A DNA stretch of 64,000 nt from Viridibacillus sp050278625 (GCF_050278625.1 NZ_JBNNTI010000007.1:1-64000); one strand, 5' to 3'; shown: positions 52,435 through 59,944, numbered from the stretch's first letter. The notes: generated by a model from the sequence alone, not told the origin. Program-made: numbers and translations.

Positions 52435-52602
52435 TGTGTAAAATAAACGCAGCAGTTGTATGGTTTTATTGCTTTCATTTTATTCCTCCAGAAATGGATG
52501 GTGTAACACGTAACCCTTTGGCTGCATGGGCGAAGTTACATGAAAATAAAATGACAATAATTCTGGATACATCTGGTTTTTATTTTACAACAAAATAAAA
52601 CC
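52435..52602 (+). promoter_or_regulatory. Structured rpsD leader, probable S4 autoregulatory element
   Basis: CATTTTATT (52476-52484) pairs with AATAAAATG (52545-52553), enclosing tgtaac (52502-52507) / gttaca (52535-52540). CCAGAA (52488-52493), inside that helix, can pair with TTCTGG (52561-52566) outside it, forming a pseudoknot. AATAAAACC (52594-52602), close to the ribosome binding site, can pair either with the nearby arm at 52575-52586 or with GGTTTTATT at 52462-52470. S4-binding leaders with pseudoknots are known before Bacillales rpsD; identity here is inferred from position. Confidence 0.6.
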
Positions 52603-52623
52603 AATTGAAGGAGGAGACTCTCT

Positions 52624-53226
52624 ATGTCTCGTTATACAGGTCCATCATGGAAACTGTCTCGTCGCCTTGGTATTTCACTAAGCGGCACAGGTAAAGAAAT
52701 CGAAAAACGCCCTTACGCACCAGGACAACACGGTCCTAACCAACGTAAAAAATTATCAGAATACGGTTTGCAATTACAAGAAAAACAAAAACTTCGTCAT
52801 ATGTATGGTATGAACGAACGTCAATTCCGTACTCTATTCGACAAAGCTGGTAAAATGCAAGGTATCCACGGTGAAAACTTCATGATCCTTCTTGAAACTC
52901 GCCTTGATAACTTAGTATACCGTTTAGGTCTTTCACGCACTCGTCGTGGATCTCGTCAATTAGTAAACCACGGCCACATTATGGTTGATGGCAAACGCGT
53001 TGACATCCCTTCATTCCGTGTAAAACCAGGTCAAGTGATTTCTCTTCGTGAAAAATCTCAAAACCTTGATGTAGTTAATGAAGCAATCGAAGTAAACAAC
53101 TTCGTACCAGAATACCTATCATTGGATGCAGACAAAAAAGAAGGTACTTTTGTACGTCTTCCAGAACGTAGCGAATTATCGGCTGAAATCAACGAAGCTT
53201 ACATCGTAGAGTACTACTCTCGTTAA
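52624..53226 (+). CDS. rpsD: 30S ribosomal protein S4
   Basis: Primary 16S rRNA-binding protein and translational repressor of its own message. The 200 residues begin MSRYTGPSWKLSRRLGISLS. The N-terminal domain and the S4 RNA-binding domain (about 91-150, RLDNLVYRLGLSRTRRGSRQ, VDGKRVDIPSFRVKPGQVIS) are complete. The zinc-binding cysteines of some S4 proteins are absent, so this is the C-minus form. Ribosome binding site gaaggaggagac precedes the ATG. It is monocistronic, with a terminator right behind, as in B. subtilis. Confidence 0.98.
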   Translation: MSRYTGPSWKLSRRLGISLSGTGKEIEKRPYAPGQHGPNQRKKLSEYGLQLQEKQKLRHMYGMNERQFRTLFDKAGKMQGIHGENFMILLETRLDNLVYRLGLSRTRRGSRQLVNHGHIMVDGKRVDIPSFRVKPGQVISLREKSQNLDVVNEAIEVNNFVPEYLSLDADKKEGTFVRLPERSELSAEINEAYIVEYYSR

Positions 53227-53256
53227 TCTTCTTGCTTTCCAAAAGCAGATTATCTC

Positions 53257-53300
53257 AAAACCTTGAAACTGTTATATCAACAGTTTCAAGGTTTTTTCTT
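53257..53300 (+). terminator. Terminator of rpsD
   Basis: Stem aaccttgaaactgtt / aacagtttcaaggtt with a short loop and TTTTTT. Confidence 0.9.
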
Positions 53301-53459
53301 TTTCTCCAAGTATCCAAAGTTACTCAAAACAACTTTATTATCTGGGGGAATAGTTCAAAGAAGTGGTTTTTTTGTACAATAAGTTTGTGAGGGAACACTT
53401 AAACCCTTGGTACCATTGCTGGGGGAGCTTGGCATGCATGTTTTACATATCAGACAGCA

Positions 53460-53494
53460 AAAAGAGCAAAAGCCATCATCGGCTATCGCTCTTT
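53460..53494 (-). terminator. Terminator-like hairpin for a reverse-strand transcript
   Basis: Interrupted stem agagc..gcc / ggc..gctct, followed on the reverse strand by TTTTT. It lies downstream of the small reverse frame at 53539-53655, which could be its gene. Confidence 0.4.
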
Positions 53495-53538
53495 ATCATA
53501 TTTTAACTTAAGTGCAGTTTTACTTTTTCATCACCTTA

Positions 53539-53655
53539 TTATGCAAAGCTACTTTTAAATAGTGTTTTTCCTTTATCATTCCCTCGAGTTTTAATAAAAT
53601 ATACAACGAAGTATTCATCAATATCTTTAGTTTTTTTCCAATACTTCCATTTCAT
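53539..53655 (-). CDS. Possible 38-residue ORF or gene relic
   Basis: A reverse-strand frame starting MKWKYWKKTKDIDEYF and ending KGKTLFKSSFA is followed by a terminator-like hairpin. I see no ribosome binding site and recognise no family. Its basic, aromatic composition could be coding, but it may equally be a fragment of a lost gene. The rest of the 53301-53800 gap is AT-rich with no other candidate. Confidence 0.2.
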   Translation of the reverse strand: MKWKYWKKTKDIDEYFVVYFIKTRGNDKGKTLFKSSFA

Positions 53656-53800
53656 GGATGCCTATTGTTATGTATATAAAATTTTTACTACGAGATAAAA
53701 TTTAGTAAGGGTAGATAGATATCAAAACTACATGTTTTTTATTATATATTTATTACAAAAAATATACTAAAGTAGTAATTATAAGGAGGGGGAATTTTAC

Positions 53801-54853
53801 ATGAAAAAAATAATGTTTATATTTTTATTAAGTCTACCATTTTTTATTTTCTCTAGTACTGCACAAGCAGAGACTACAGTTTCTGAAAGTTTAATTCCAA
53901 AAATGACATCGAATGATGCACCATCTGGTAAGGTAACAAGCAGCTCTAAAGTATTAGAACCATTTTTAGCTTTTGACGGAGTACCACACTATTCAGTTAG
54001 TAATAACTTTAAAGCTTGGGGAACGAATACACAAACGGGTTGGCTTGGGTATGAATTTGATACACCAAAGATATTAACTAAGTACATTTTATTTTATGGG
54101 AAACATCAAAGTAGTAATCCTGGTTATATGACTAATTTACCAAATTCTTGGACTTTTGAAGGATCTAACGATGGGGTTAATTGGACAAAGCTTGATAGTG
54201 TTAGCAATTATGCTATATGGCAAGATGGGGAAAATGCCTTTGAAATAGATAATAAGCAACCATTTACGCATTTTAGAATTAATATTACCAAAAATAATGG
54301 AAGTACAAGCAATGTAGTTAACCTTACTATTCATGAATTAGAACTTTGGGGATATGACGCTACTGTTAAACCTGAACCTAACGTTGAAACAATCTCATTA
54401 GATAAATACAAATTAGAATTAGTTGAAGATAGCCACGATAAACTTACAGCAACCGTATTGCCTGAAAACGCCGCAAATAAAAAAATTATTTGGACAAGCA
54501 GTGATGAATCAATTGCGACTGTTGACCAAGAAGGTAATGTAACAGCTATTCGAGAAGGAGAAGCAATTATTACTGCAAAGGTAGAAAACACAGATCTAGT
54601 AGCTATTTGTACAGTTATCGTCAAGAAACTAAATAATGAACATTCGAGTGCTATTCTAAGTATCACTTTAGTAAATGGCATAACAAAAGAATATGATGTG
54701 ACTAATAAAGTTTTAAATAATTACTTAATTTGGTTTGAAAGTTCTCAAGGTACTTCAACATTCAAATTTTCAAAAACACTTTCGCCTTATAAAAAAGTAA
54801 CGGAATATATAGTACATGACAAGATTGCCTCATTTGAAGTTAGGGAATATTAA
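53801..54853 (+). CDS. Secreted protein with discoidin (F5/8 type C) and bacterial Ig-like (BIG2) domains
   Basis: 350 residues behind a strong aaggaggggg. Signal peptide 1-23 (charged KK, hydrophobic core, AQA cleavage motif). Residues about 33-186 form a discoidin-like carbohydrate-binding module: FDGVPHYSVSNNFKAWGTN, WLGYEFDTPKILTKYILFYG, NSWTFEGSNDGVNWTKLD and a terminal IHELELWGY. Residues about 196-275 form a BIG2 Ig-like fold (WTSSDESIATVDQEGNVTAI, REGEAIITAKV). The last 70 residues are unassigned. There is no catalytic domain, LPXTG or S-layer motif, so it is probably a released or loosely bound glycan-binding protein. It lies in the accessory block after rpsD. Confidence 0.85.
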   Translation: MKKIMFIFLLSLPFFIFSSTAQAETTVSESLIPKMTSNDAPSGKVTSSSKVLEPFLAFDGVPHYSVSNNFKAWGTNTQTGWLGYEFDTPKILTKYILFYGKHQSSNPGYMTNLPNSWTFEGSNDGVNWTKLDSVSNYAIWQDGENAFEIDNKQPFTHFRINITKNNGSTSNVVNLTIHELELWGYDATVKPEPNVETISLDKYKLELVEDSHDKLTATVLPENAANKKIIWTSSDESIATVDQEGNVTAIREGEAIITAKVENTDLVAICTVIVKKLNNEHSSAILSITLVNGITKEYDVTNKVLNNYLIWFESSQGTSTFKFSKTLSPYKKVTEYIVHDKIASFEVREY

Positions 54854-54923
54854 GATAAAGAACGTATAGCAATAATTTAACGAAGTTTTAGAATCAGACT
54901 TTGATGTAACTGTATAAAACATT

Positions 54924-54973
54924 AAAAGACCAGGACTCAATTATATTACGAGTACCTGGTCTTTATTATTTTT
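54924..54973. terminator. Terminator after the discoidin-domain gene
   Basis: Stem aaagaccagg-actc / gagtacctggtcttt with one bulge and a T-rich tail. It also lies at the end of the reverse-strand relic, so it may act in both directions. Confidence 0.8.
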
Positions 54974-55400
54974 GTACATATTTGATTTTATCTATTAGAA
55001 GAAACATTGCATCGAGAAATTGTTTTATGGGTAGTAGTCCACTTTTTGTTTTTAATCGATAACTGTTCCCTGATTGAACTAAATCAGTAATAGTATACTT
55101 TTCATTCACCTTAGTGCCTGTACCTTTTTTGATTTTCCGAATACTACTTCATCATATACAAAACATAGTTTTAAAATGCGGTATAACCCTGTGTTCCTTT
55201 CTTATAATATTCTTCAGTATTGTTTGGTTTGCTAACTGTGATAATTTCAGTATCTAATCCATTCTTAACCTTTTTTGAATTGAGCTCTCGTTTACCTCTT
55301 GTTCATAACAGCTTTAGAACCTTTAGAAATGTTGAATTATCAACAATTTCTAAAGGTATTTTTATTACAAAAAAGCTCTTCCGCTTAATAACAAAAGAGC
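54966..55400 (-). pseudogene. Decayed cell-wall-type protein with an SH3-like C-terminus
   Basis: Reverse-strand frames spread over this 435-base stretch give coding-like pieces interrupted by stops and shifts. One reads LDTEIITVSKPNNTEEYYKK; another, ending at 54966, reads GTGTKVNEKYTITDLVQSG and then NSYRLKTKSGL. The latter resembles SH3-like or DUF5776-like repeats found at the C-termini of amidases and surface proteins of Planococcaceae and relatives. No intact frame or start is left. Family placement is from pattern only. Confidence 0.45.
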
Positions 55401-55414
55401 TAAAAAACTTACAC

Positions 55415-56062
55415 TTAAATACTCAATATGAGCCCTACAATAGTACCTATTATAGCAATAAGGATAAAAATAAAAATAATACCAGGAATTAAGATAGTTA
55501 ATACAGCACGCCATATTGAGAATCGATGTACCTCAGAAACAATAGCTACGTTAATAACTATTGACCACACTCCAATAATAATTGATGCAATTGATGCTAC
55601 TACAGCAATAATCGTAAATGAAACATCTCCAGGAACTATATCGGTTTTAAAATAAGTCACTGGCGAGAAAGCCATCCATATAAACATAAATGGAAATAAC
55701 CAAATCCCCGGAATTCCAACGATACTTAGCCCTTTGAACATTTCTTTATAAGTTGCCTGACCACCAAAGAGTTTACCAAACAGCCATACTACAAGGCTAG
55801 AAACGGAAACAGATAGTAAACCTAAGAATGGACCTAACAGCGTACATAGTAAGATAATTCCCCAAATAGGCATAATTGGATATATTTCCGTGTCTGACGT
55901 TCCAATTATAGTACCCGCAATTCCGCTAAGTATAACAAACATAATGGCATAACCAATTGATTTTTCCTCCAATACAAATCTAGCTGTCTTTTTCGGATTA
56001 AGCCAAATAGAAAAAAACGGTTGTATTTGATCTTTTTCTTTCATTTCATCAATAGAATTCAT
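55415..56062 (-). CDS. Yip1-domain membrane protein
   Basis: I start at the ATG at 56062 (gaggagtg upstream), giving 215 residues (MNSIDEMKEKDQIQPFFSIW). A cytoplasmic N-terminal stretch with the typical WLNPKKTARFVL precedes five hydrophobic segments (about 40-60, 73-100, 120-142, 153-180 and 190-213), the Yip1 family layout. The function is unknown in bacteria. It lies on the reverse strand between the relic and the rhodanese gene, with a terminator on its upstream side. Confidence 0.85.
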   Translation of the reverse strand: MNSIDEMKEKDQIQPFFSIWLNPKKTARFVLEEKSIGYAIMFVILSGIAGTIIGTSDTEIYPIMPIWGIILLCTLLGPFLGLLSVSVSSLVVWLFGKLFGGQATYKEMFKGLSIVGIPGIWLFPFMFIWMAFSPVTYFKTDIVPGDVSFTIIAVVASIASIIIGVWSIVINVAIVSEVHRFSIWRAVLTILIPGIIFIFILIAIIGTIVGLILSI

Positions 56063-56193
56063 TTTACAAAAAACACTCCTCATTAAATAAAAACACTTCT
56101 CTTCTTTTAATAGAATAACAGAAATAACAAGAAAAATTAGCATTTTCTTAAGAACGCTCTAAATTCAGTTGATTATACTGAAATGTACATTAT

Positions 56194-56224
56194 AAAAAAG
56201 AGTATGCAAATCGCATACTCTTTT
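56194..56224 (-). terminator. Terminator of the cstR-rhodanese unit
   Basis: Stem aaaagagtatgc / gcatactctttt with a 5-base loop and T run on the reverse strand, 30 bases past the rhodanese stop. Confidence 0.87.
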
Positions 56225-56254
56225 CTACGGAACTTATAGCTGAATCTTATTCAA

Positions 56255-56557
56255 TTATTCAACATCGCCAGCCCAAGCCAGCATGCCGCCATCCATATTT
56301 GCTACATTAAAGCCTTGATTTTCTAAAAACATTGTTGCATTGCCACTACGCCCACCAGAGCGACAAACCATAATGTACTCTTTTGATTTATCCAGTTCAT
56401 TCATACGAAATTCGATTAAACCTAAAGGAATATTAATAGCTGTTGGAATTATGCCCGTTGCTACTTCTTCTACTTCGCGAACATCTATCAATTTCAATTC
56501 TTTACCCGATTCTAATAATTGTTGTACTTCTTCTACTGAAATTGATTTCATTTTCAT
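56255..56557 (-). CDS. Rhodanese-like sulfurtransferase
   Basis: 100-residue single rhodanese domain. The active-site Cys is in YIMVCRSGGRSGNAT (about 65), with IDVREVEEVATGIIPTAINI before it and GGMLAWAGDVE at the end. Such small rhodaneses next to CstR carry persulfide sulfur during sulfide stress. Ribosome binding site aagggga precedes the ATG. It follows cstR by 51 bases on the same strand and shares its terminator, so it is most likely under CstR control. Confidence 0.93.
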   Translation of the reverse strand: MKMKSISVEEVQQLLESGKELKLIDVREVEEVATGIIPTAINIPLGLIEFRMNELDKSKEYIMVCRSGGRSGNATMFLENQGFNVANMDGGMLAWAGDVE

Positions 56558-56608
56558 TATCCCCTTACCCCACTAGGTATATATTATATTAAAATAAGGA
56601 AGAGACGA

Positions 56609-56872
56609 TTATCGGCTCTTCACTAATAGATCAACAGCTTCTTTAATTAAAGTTTCTTTATCTTTTCCTTTAAGCTCATTTTCATCCTCCATGCAACGTA
56701 CTAAGTTAGTACTTACAATAAGTCCAATTGCACGATCAATTGCTGATCGAGAGGCAGATAGCTGTGTGATGACATCTTTACATTCTTTCTCTTCTTCAAT
56801 CATACGAATAATACCTTTTAACTGCCCTTCTATTCGTTTCAATCGATTTTTAATTTGATCGTTATACTCCAT
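56609..56872 (-). CDS. cstR: CstR-type persulfide-sensing repressor (CsoR family)
   Basis: 87 residues from the ATG at 56872 (GGAG eight bases upstream); earlier GTG/ATG codons overlap the ribosome binding site. Helical DUF156 fold. Cys near 30 (EECKDVITQL type) and Cys near 59 (STNLVRCM) are kept, but the residue four before the second Cys is Asn, not the copper-ligand His of CsoR. SASRSAIDRAIG and the ending KEAVDLLVKSR match CstR of staphylococci closely. CstR senses sulfane sulfur by disulfide or polysulfide cross-linking. ATACCCC-type operators lie just upstream. Confidence 0.9.
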   Translation of the reverse strand: MEYNDQIKNRLKRIEGQLKGIIRMIEEEKECKDVITQLSASRSAIDRAIGLIVSTNLVRCMEDENELKGKDKETLIKEAVDLLVKSR

Positions 56873-56918
56873 TATCATCACTCCAATTCAAGCATATCGT
56901 GTAACAGTTATAGATATT

Positions 56919-56934
56919 ATACCCCTAAAGGTAT
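56919..56934. promoter_or_regulatory. CstR-type operator 1
   Basis: atacccctaaaggtat is a near-palindrome with the ATACC...GGTAT pattern of CsoR/CstR operators, 47 bases upstream of cstR. Confidence 0.6.
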
Positions 56935-56976
56935 TGTGTCAAGTAAATATACTATAAACAAAACATTTGAAAATCA

Positions 56977-56992
56977 ATACCCCTGGCAGTAT
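56977..56992. promoter_or_regulatory. CstR-type operator 2
   Basis: atacccctggcagtat shares atacccct and tat with operator 1 and lies 44 bases before the divergent glutaredoxin relic, suggesting control of the forward-strand transcript. Confidence 0.5.
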
Positions 56993-57035
56993 ATTGTAAA
57001 TACTTTACAATGTATATAAAAGGAGGGAATACGAA

Positions 57036-57286
57036 ATGACATATGACGTAACTGTTTATTCTTCTACAAATTGTGGTTATGCGTGTTAATAAAAAATTTA
57101 TAAAACATTCCTTATAAGGAAGTAATTATTCAAGAAAAGCCTGAAATTGCACAATTATTAGTGACTGCAACTGGTCGTCTCGGTGTACCACAAACGAATA
57201 TAAATGGCAATTGGGTACTTGGTTATGATCCCAATTTTGCTATTAAAATTATTCAAAATCACCAATTAACAGCTAACAACAGTTAA
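57036..57286 (+). pseudogene. Glutaredoxin-like gene broken by frameshifts
   Basis: ATG at 57036 (aggaggg upstream) encodes MTYDVTVYSSTNCGYAC, then a stop. The expected CxxC-type continuation appears in other frames, and a long intact C-terminal frame ending at 57286 reads EVIIQEKPEIAQLLVTATGR and NINGNWVLGYDP, typical of Bacillales glutaredoxins. Restoring one base after tat (57080), one A in the run near 57092 and one base near 57116 would join the pieces. These three single-base losses lie within about 40 bases, so either recent decay or local sequence error is possible. Confidence 0.8.
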
Positions 57287-57307
57287 TGGAAACGGAGAAT
57301 TGAACTA

Positions 57308-57430
57308 ATGGCATCGATTATGCTACTACTCGCAATCGCTGTTTTTATGTATATCCGTACTAAATCAACAAAAGGAAAAAGTATTTCTGCATCCAAGAAT
57401 AGCCAATCGTTATGGTATAATGACACTTAA
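57308..57430 (+). CDS. Small membrane protein, perhaps a truncated rhodanese anchor
   Basis: 40 residues: a hydrophobic N-terminus MASIMLLLAIAVFMYIRTKS followed by a polar tail. Its start lies 21 bases after the glutaredoxin relic, with a modest aacggag site. Membrane-anchored rhodaneses of Bacillales begin with a similar TM segment followed by KGV..I; here the catalytic domain is missing. It could be a genuine small protein or a remnant. Confidence 0.4.
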   Translation: MASIMLLLAIAVFMYIRTKSTKGKSISASKNSQSLWYNDT

Positions 57431-57466
57431 CGAATGACTTTTTATTTACAAGGAGGTCTTTTAGAG

Positions 57467-58279
57467 ATGAAAATCATATCAATTTGTCCTAGCAATACTG
57501 AACTACTAATCTATTTACAGCTTGAACATCAGTTGATTGCTATCGATGATTTTTCTGATTGGCCATCTGCTATTCAGCATTTACCACGCCTTGGTCCTGA
57601 TCTTTCCATTAATATGGATTTGCTTGAAAGCATGGAACCCGAGCTCGTTCTCGCTTCACTTAGCGTTCCTGGAATGGAGAAAAATATTGAAGAACTTGAA
57701 CATCGTAAAATTCCTCATATCGTTCTAAACCCTAATAGTCTACAAGAAATTGCTGAAGATTTACGTATACTAGGTAAAGTATGTGGCGTACTTGAGCACG
57801 CTGAAACAAGAGCTGCTGAATTTGAAGGCTTTGTTGCTAGTATGCAGAAAATCGGCGAAAGTTGTGAAATTAAACCTTCATTATATTGGGAATGGTGGCC
57901 AAACCCAATATTCACGCCAGGTGGTATAAACTGGCTGACTGAAATAAGCGAAATCGCAGGTGGTCTAAATCTCTTTGCTGATGTTGGATTAGCTAGTGTA
58001 CAAACTGATTGGAACGATGTACTAAATCGAAATCCTGATTATGCATTTTTAGCATGGGTCGGTGTTCAGTATCACCGAATTAAACCTGAGCACCTACTGA
58101 AAAGACCTGGTGCTTTAGAGATGACTGCCATAAAGTTAGACCGCCTTCATGTAATGGAAGAATGGCTCTATTGCCGACCTTCCCCTAGGTTACTAGAAGG
58201 AGCATTGAAGTTAGCAAAATTGTTACATCCAAAAGAGTATTCAGACTTAGTTTTACCTGAATGGATACTTGAAAAATAA
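57467..58279 (+). CDS. Cobalamin-type (BtuF-like) substrate-binding protein without a signal peptide
   Basis: 270 residues from the ATG at 57467 behind aaggaggtc. The type III periplasmic-binding fold is clear: MKIISICPSNTELLIYLQLE, LVLASLSVPGMEKNIEELEH and the central helix with LYWEWWPNPIFTPGGINWLT. There is no signal peptide or lipobox, and no permease or ATPase gene nearby, so it is unlikely to serve a standard importer. Related proteins in other bacteria are annotated only as cobalamin-binding. It may be read from the CstR-controlled promoter or its own; neither is certain. Confidence 0.82.
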   Translation: MKIISICPSNTELLIYLQLEHQLIAIDDFSDWPSAIQHLPRLGPDLSINMDLLESMEPELVLASLSVPGMEKNIEELEHRKIPHIVLNPNSLQEIAEDLRILGKVCGVLEHAETRAAEFEGFVASMQKIGESCEIKPSLYWEWWPNPIFTPGGINWLTEISEIAGGLNLFADVGLASVQTDWNDVLNRNPDYAFLAWVGVQYHRIKPEHLLKRPGALEMTAIKLDRLHVMEEWLYCRPSPRLLEGALKLAKLLHPKEYSDLVLPEWILEK

Positions 58280-58296
58280 TCTGAATAAAAAATAGT

Positions 58297-58332
58297 AAAA
58301 GACTTTTCACATTGAGTGGAAAGTCTTTTTTT
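58297..58332 (+). terminator. Terminator of the binding-protein gene
   Basis: Stem aaaagactttt-cac / gtg-gaaagtctttt with a T run, 18 bases after the stop. Confidence 0.85.
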
Positions 58333-58462
58333 AATCCTTCTTATTTTTCAATATTTTAAGATTAATTAGGGTTAATTTTGCACAAAAGAGCCTACTCTAT
58401 ATAAAGAATAGGTTTGTTTGATTATCATAATTTTTAAATGTTCTGTGCTCCTTTGCAAAGAT

Positions 58463-58502
58463 AAAAAAGACTACTGCTCACTTTAAAGTGAGTAGTAGTC
58501 TT
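58463..58502 (-). terminator. Terminator of tyrS
   Basis: Stem aagactactgctcacttt / aaagtgagtagtagtctt with one mismatch, followed by six T on the reverse strand. It lies about 155 bases past the tyrS stop because a repeat copy intervenes. The 58333-58462 gap holds only a weak hairpin near 58388-58413. Confidence 0.88.
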
Positions 58503-58539
58503 GGTGGACTAGCATATTTAGCATTTATCGGCATATCCA

Positions 58540-58658
58540 GCTTCAGGCGCTAGACTCTCGAGGTCACTTGGGCCAACAGGATGTTGGCCATGCAACCGTT
58601 GCGACACGACGTCGCGTACTTAGGTTACGTTCCTTGAAACGAGCGCCTTCAGCATTTA
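58540..58658. repeat. Dispersed palindromic repeat, copy B (at the tyrS 3' end)
   Basis: Ends form an imperfect inverted repeat (gcttcaggcgcta ... gagcgccttcagc) and internal arms (gggccaacaggatgttggcc; cgacacgacgtcgcg) make further hairpins. It matches copy A at 4171-4268. The tyrS stop codon (58656-58658) lies in its last bases, so the element defines the end of that gene. Confidence 0.7.
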
Positions 58659-59921
58659 AGAGAACTGTACCATGTGGTATTTCTTTTTGCCTCTTCTTAC
58701 GATTGCGAATGCATCCTCTAGGCGGTCTTTGGCGTCTACAGTGTATGCTAAATCTGTAATTTTTTCGCCGTTGATTGAGATGGCGCCGTTTGTTACGTCT
58801 TCACGGGCTTGACGTTTTGAAGATGAAATTTTAGCTTCGACTATTAGATCTACGATATTTTGATCTTCTTTTGAGATTTCAACAGAAGGTATACCGCTAA
58901 ATGCTACTTTCATTTCTTCTACTGAAAGTGCTTTTAAGTCACCTGAGAATAAAGCTCCTGTGATGCGGATTGCTTGTTCCAATCCTTCTTCACCGTGAAT
59001 AAGTTTTGTCATTTCAGCAGCCAATGCTTTTTGCGCTTTACGTAAATGTGGCTCAGTTTCTACAGCAGCTTTTAATACTTCGATTTCTTCACGAGATAGG
59101 AATGTGAAGATTTTCAAATATTTCACGACATCAGAGTCAGCTGTATTGATCCAGAATTGGTAAAACTCGTATGGTGATGTTTTTTCAGCATCTAACCAAA
59201 CTGCTCCACCAGCAGTTTTACCGAATTTTGTACCATCTGCTTTTGTTACTAATGGAATTGTAATACCAAATGCTTTTGTTTCTTCTTCATGTGTTTTACG
59301 AATGACTTCAAGGCCAGTTGTAATATTACCCCACTGATCAGAACCACCAACTTGAATACGGCAGTTCATATTGTCGTATAAGTGGTTGAAGTCAATACCT
59401 TGAATAATTGTGTATGCAAATTCCGTAAATGAAAGGCCAGTATCAAGACGAGATGAAATTGTATCTTTACCAAGCATGTAGTTAACATTGATTAATTTAC
59501 CATAGTCACGTAGGAACTCGATTGTATCCATTGAACCAATCCAGTCACGGTTGTTTGCCAATTTTGCACCGTTTCCAGAATTGAAATCGAAAATACGCTC
59601 TAATTGTTTTTTAATAGCTTGAACATTTTTCTCAACTTGCTCGACTGTTTGTAATTGGCGCTCTTCAGAACGACCTGATGGGTCACCTATCATACCAGTA
59701 GCGCCACCGACTAATAGAATTGGTTGGTGACCTGCCATTTGGAATCTTCTTAAAGTAAGTAGTGGCACGATATGTCCGATATGCATGCTATCTGCAGTTG
59801 GGTCAACACCACAATACAAAGAAACAGATTCCTCGTTTAATAATTTTTCCATACCTTCAGCATCTGTTTGTTGGTACAGTAGGCCACGCCACTGTAAATC
59901 TTCCAATAATGGATTTGTCAT
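58656..59921 (-). CDS. tyrS: Tyrosine--tRNA ligase
   Basis: Class I synthetase charging tRNA-Tyr. The 421 residues have HIGHIVPLLTLRRF (HIGH at about 48), the tyrosine pocket GGSDQWGNITTGLE (about 193) and KFGKT (about 231) as the KMSKS equivalent, then the C-terminal S4-like RNA-binding domain (about 355-415). The last residues, KKKYHMVQFS, differ from the usual ending, and the stop codon lies in the flanking repeat, so the extreme C-terminus may have been altered by that insertion. Regulated by a T-box leader. Confidence 0.97.
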   Translation of the reverse strand: MTNPLLEDLQWRGLLYQQTDAEGMEKLLNEESVSLYCGVDPTADSMHIGHIVPLLTLRRFQMAGHQPILLVGGATGMIGDPSGRSEERQLQTVEQVEKNVQAIKKQLERIFDFNSGNGAKLANNRDWIGSMDTIEFLRDYGKLINVNYMLGKDTISSRLDTGLSFTEFAYTIIQGIDFNHLYDNMNCRIQVGGSDQWGNITTGLEVIRKTHEEETKAFGITIPLVTKADGTKFGKTAGGAVWLDAEKTSPYEFYQFWINTADSDVVKYLKIFTFLSREEIEVLKAAVETEPHLRKAQKALAAEMTKLIHGEEGLEQAIRITGALFSGDLKALSVEEMKVAFSGIPSVEISKEDQNIVDLIVEAKISSSKRQAREDVTNGAISINGEKITDLAYTVDAKDRLEDAFAIVRRGKKKYHMVQFS

Positions 59922-59944
59922 ATTCCTTACCTCCTAATATAAAT

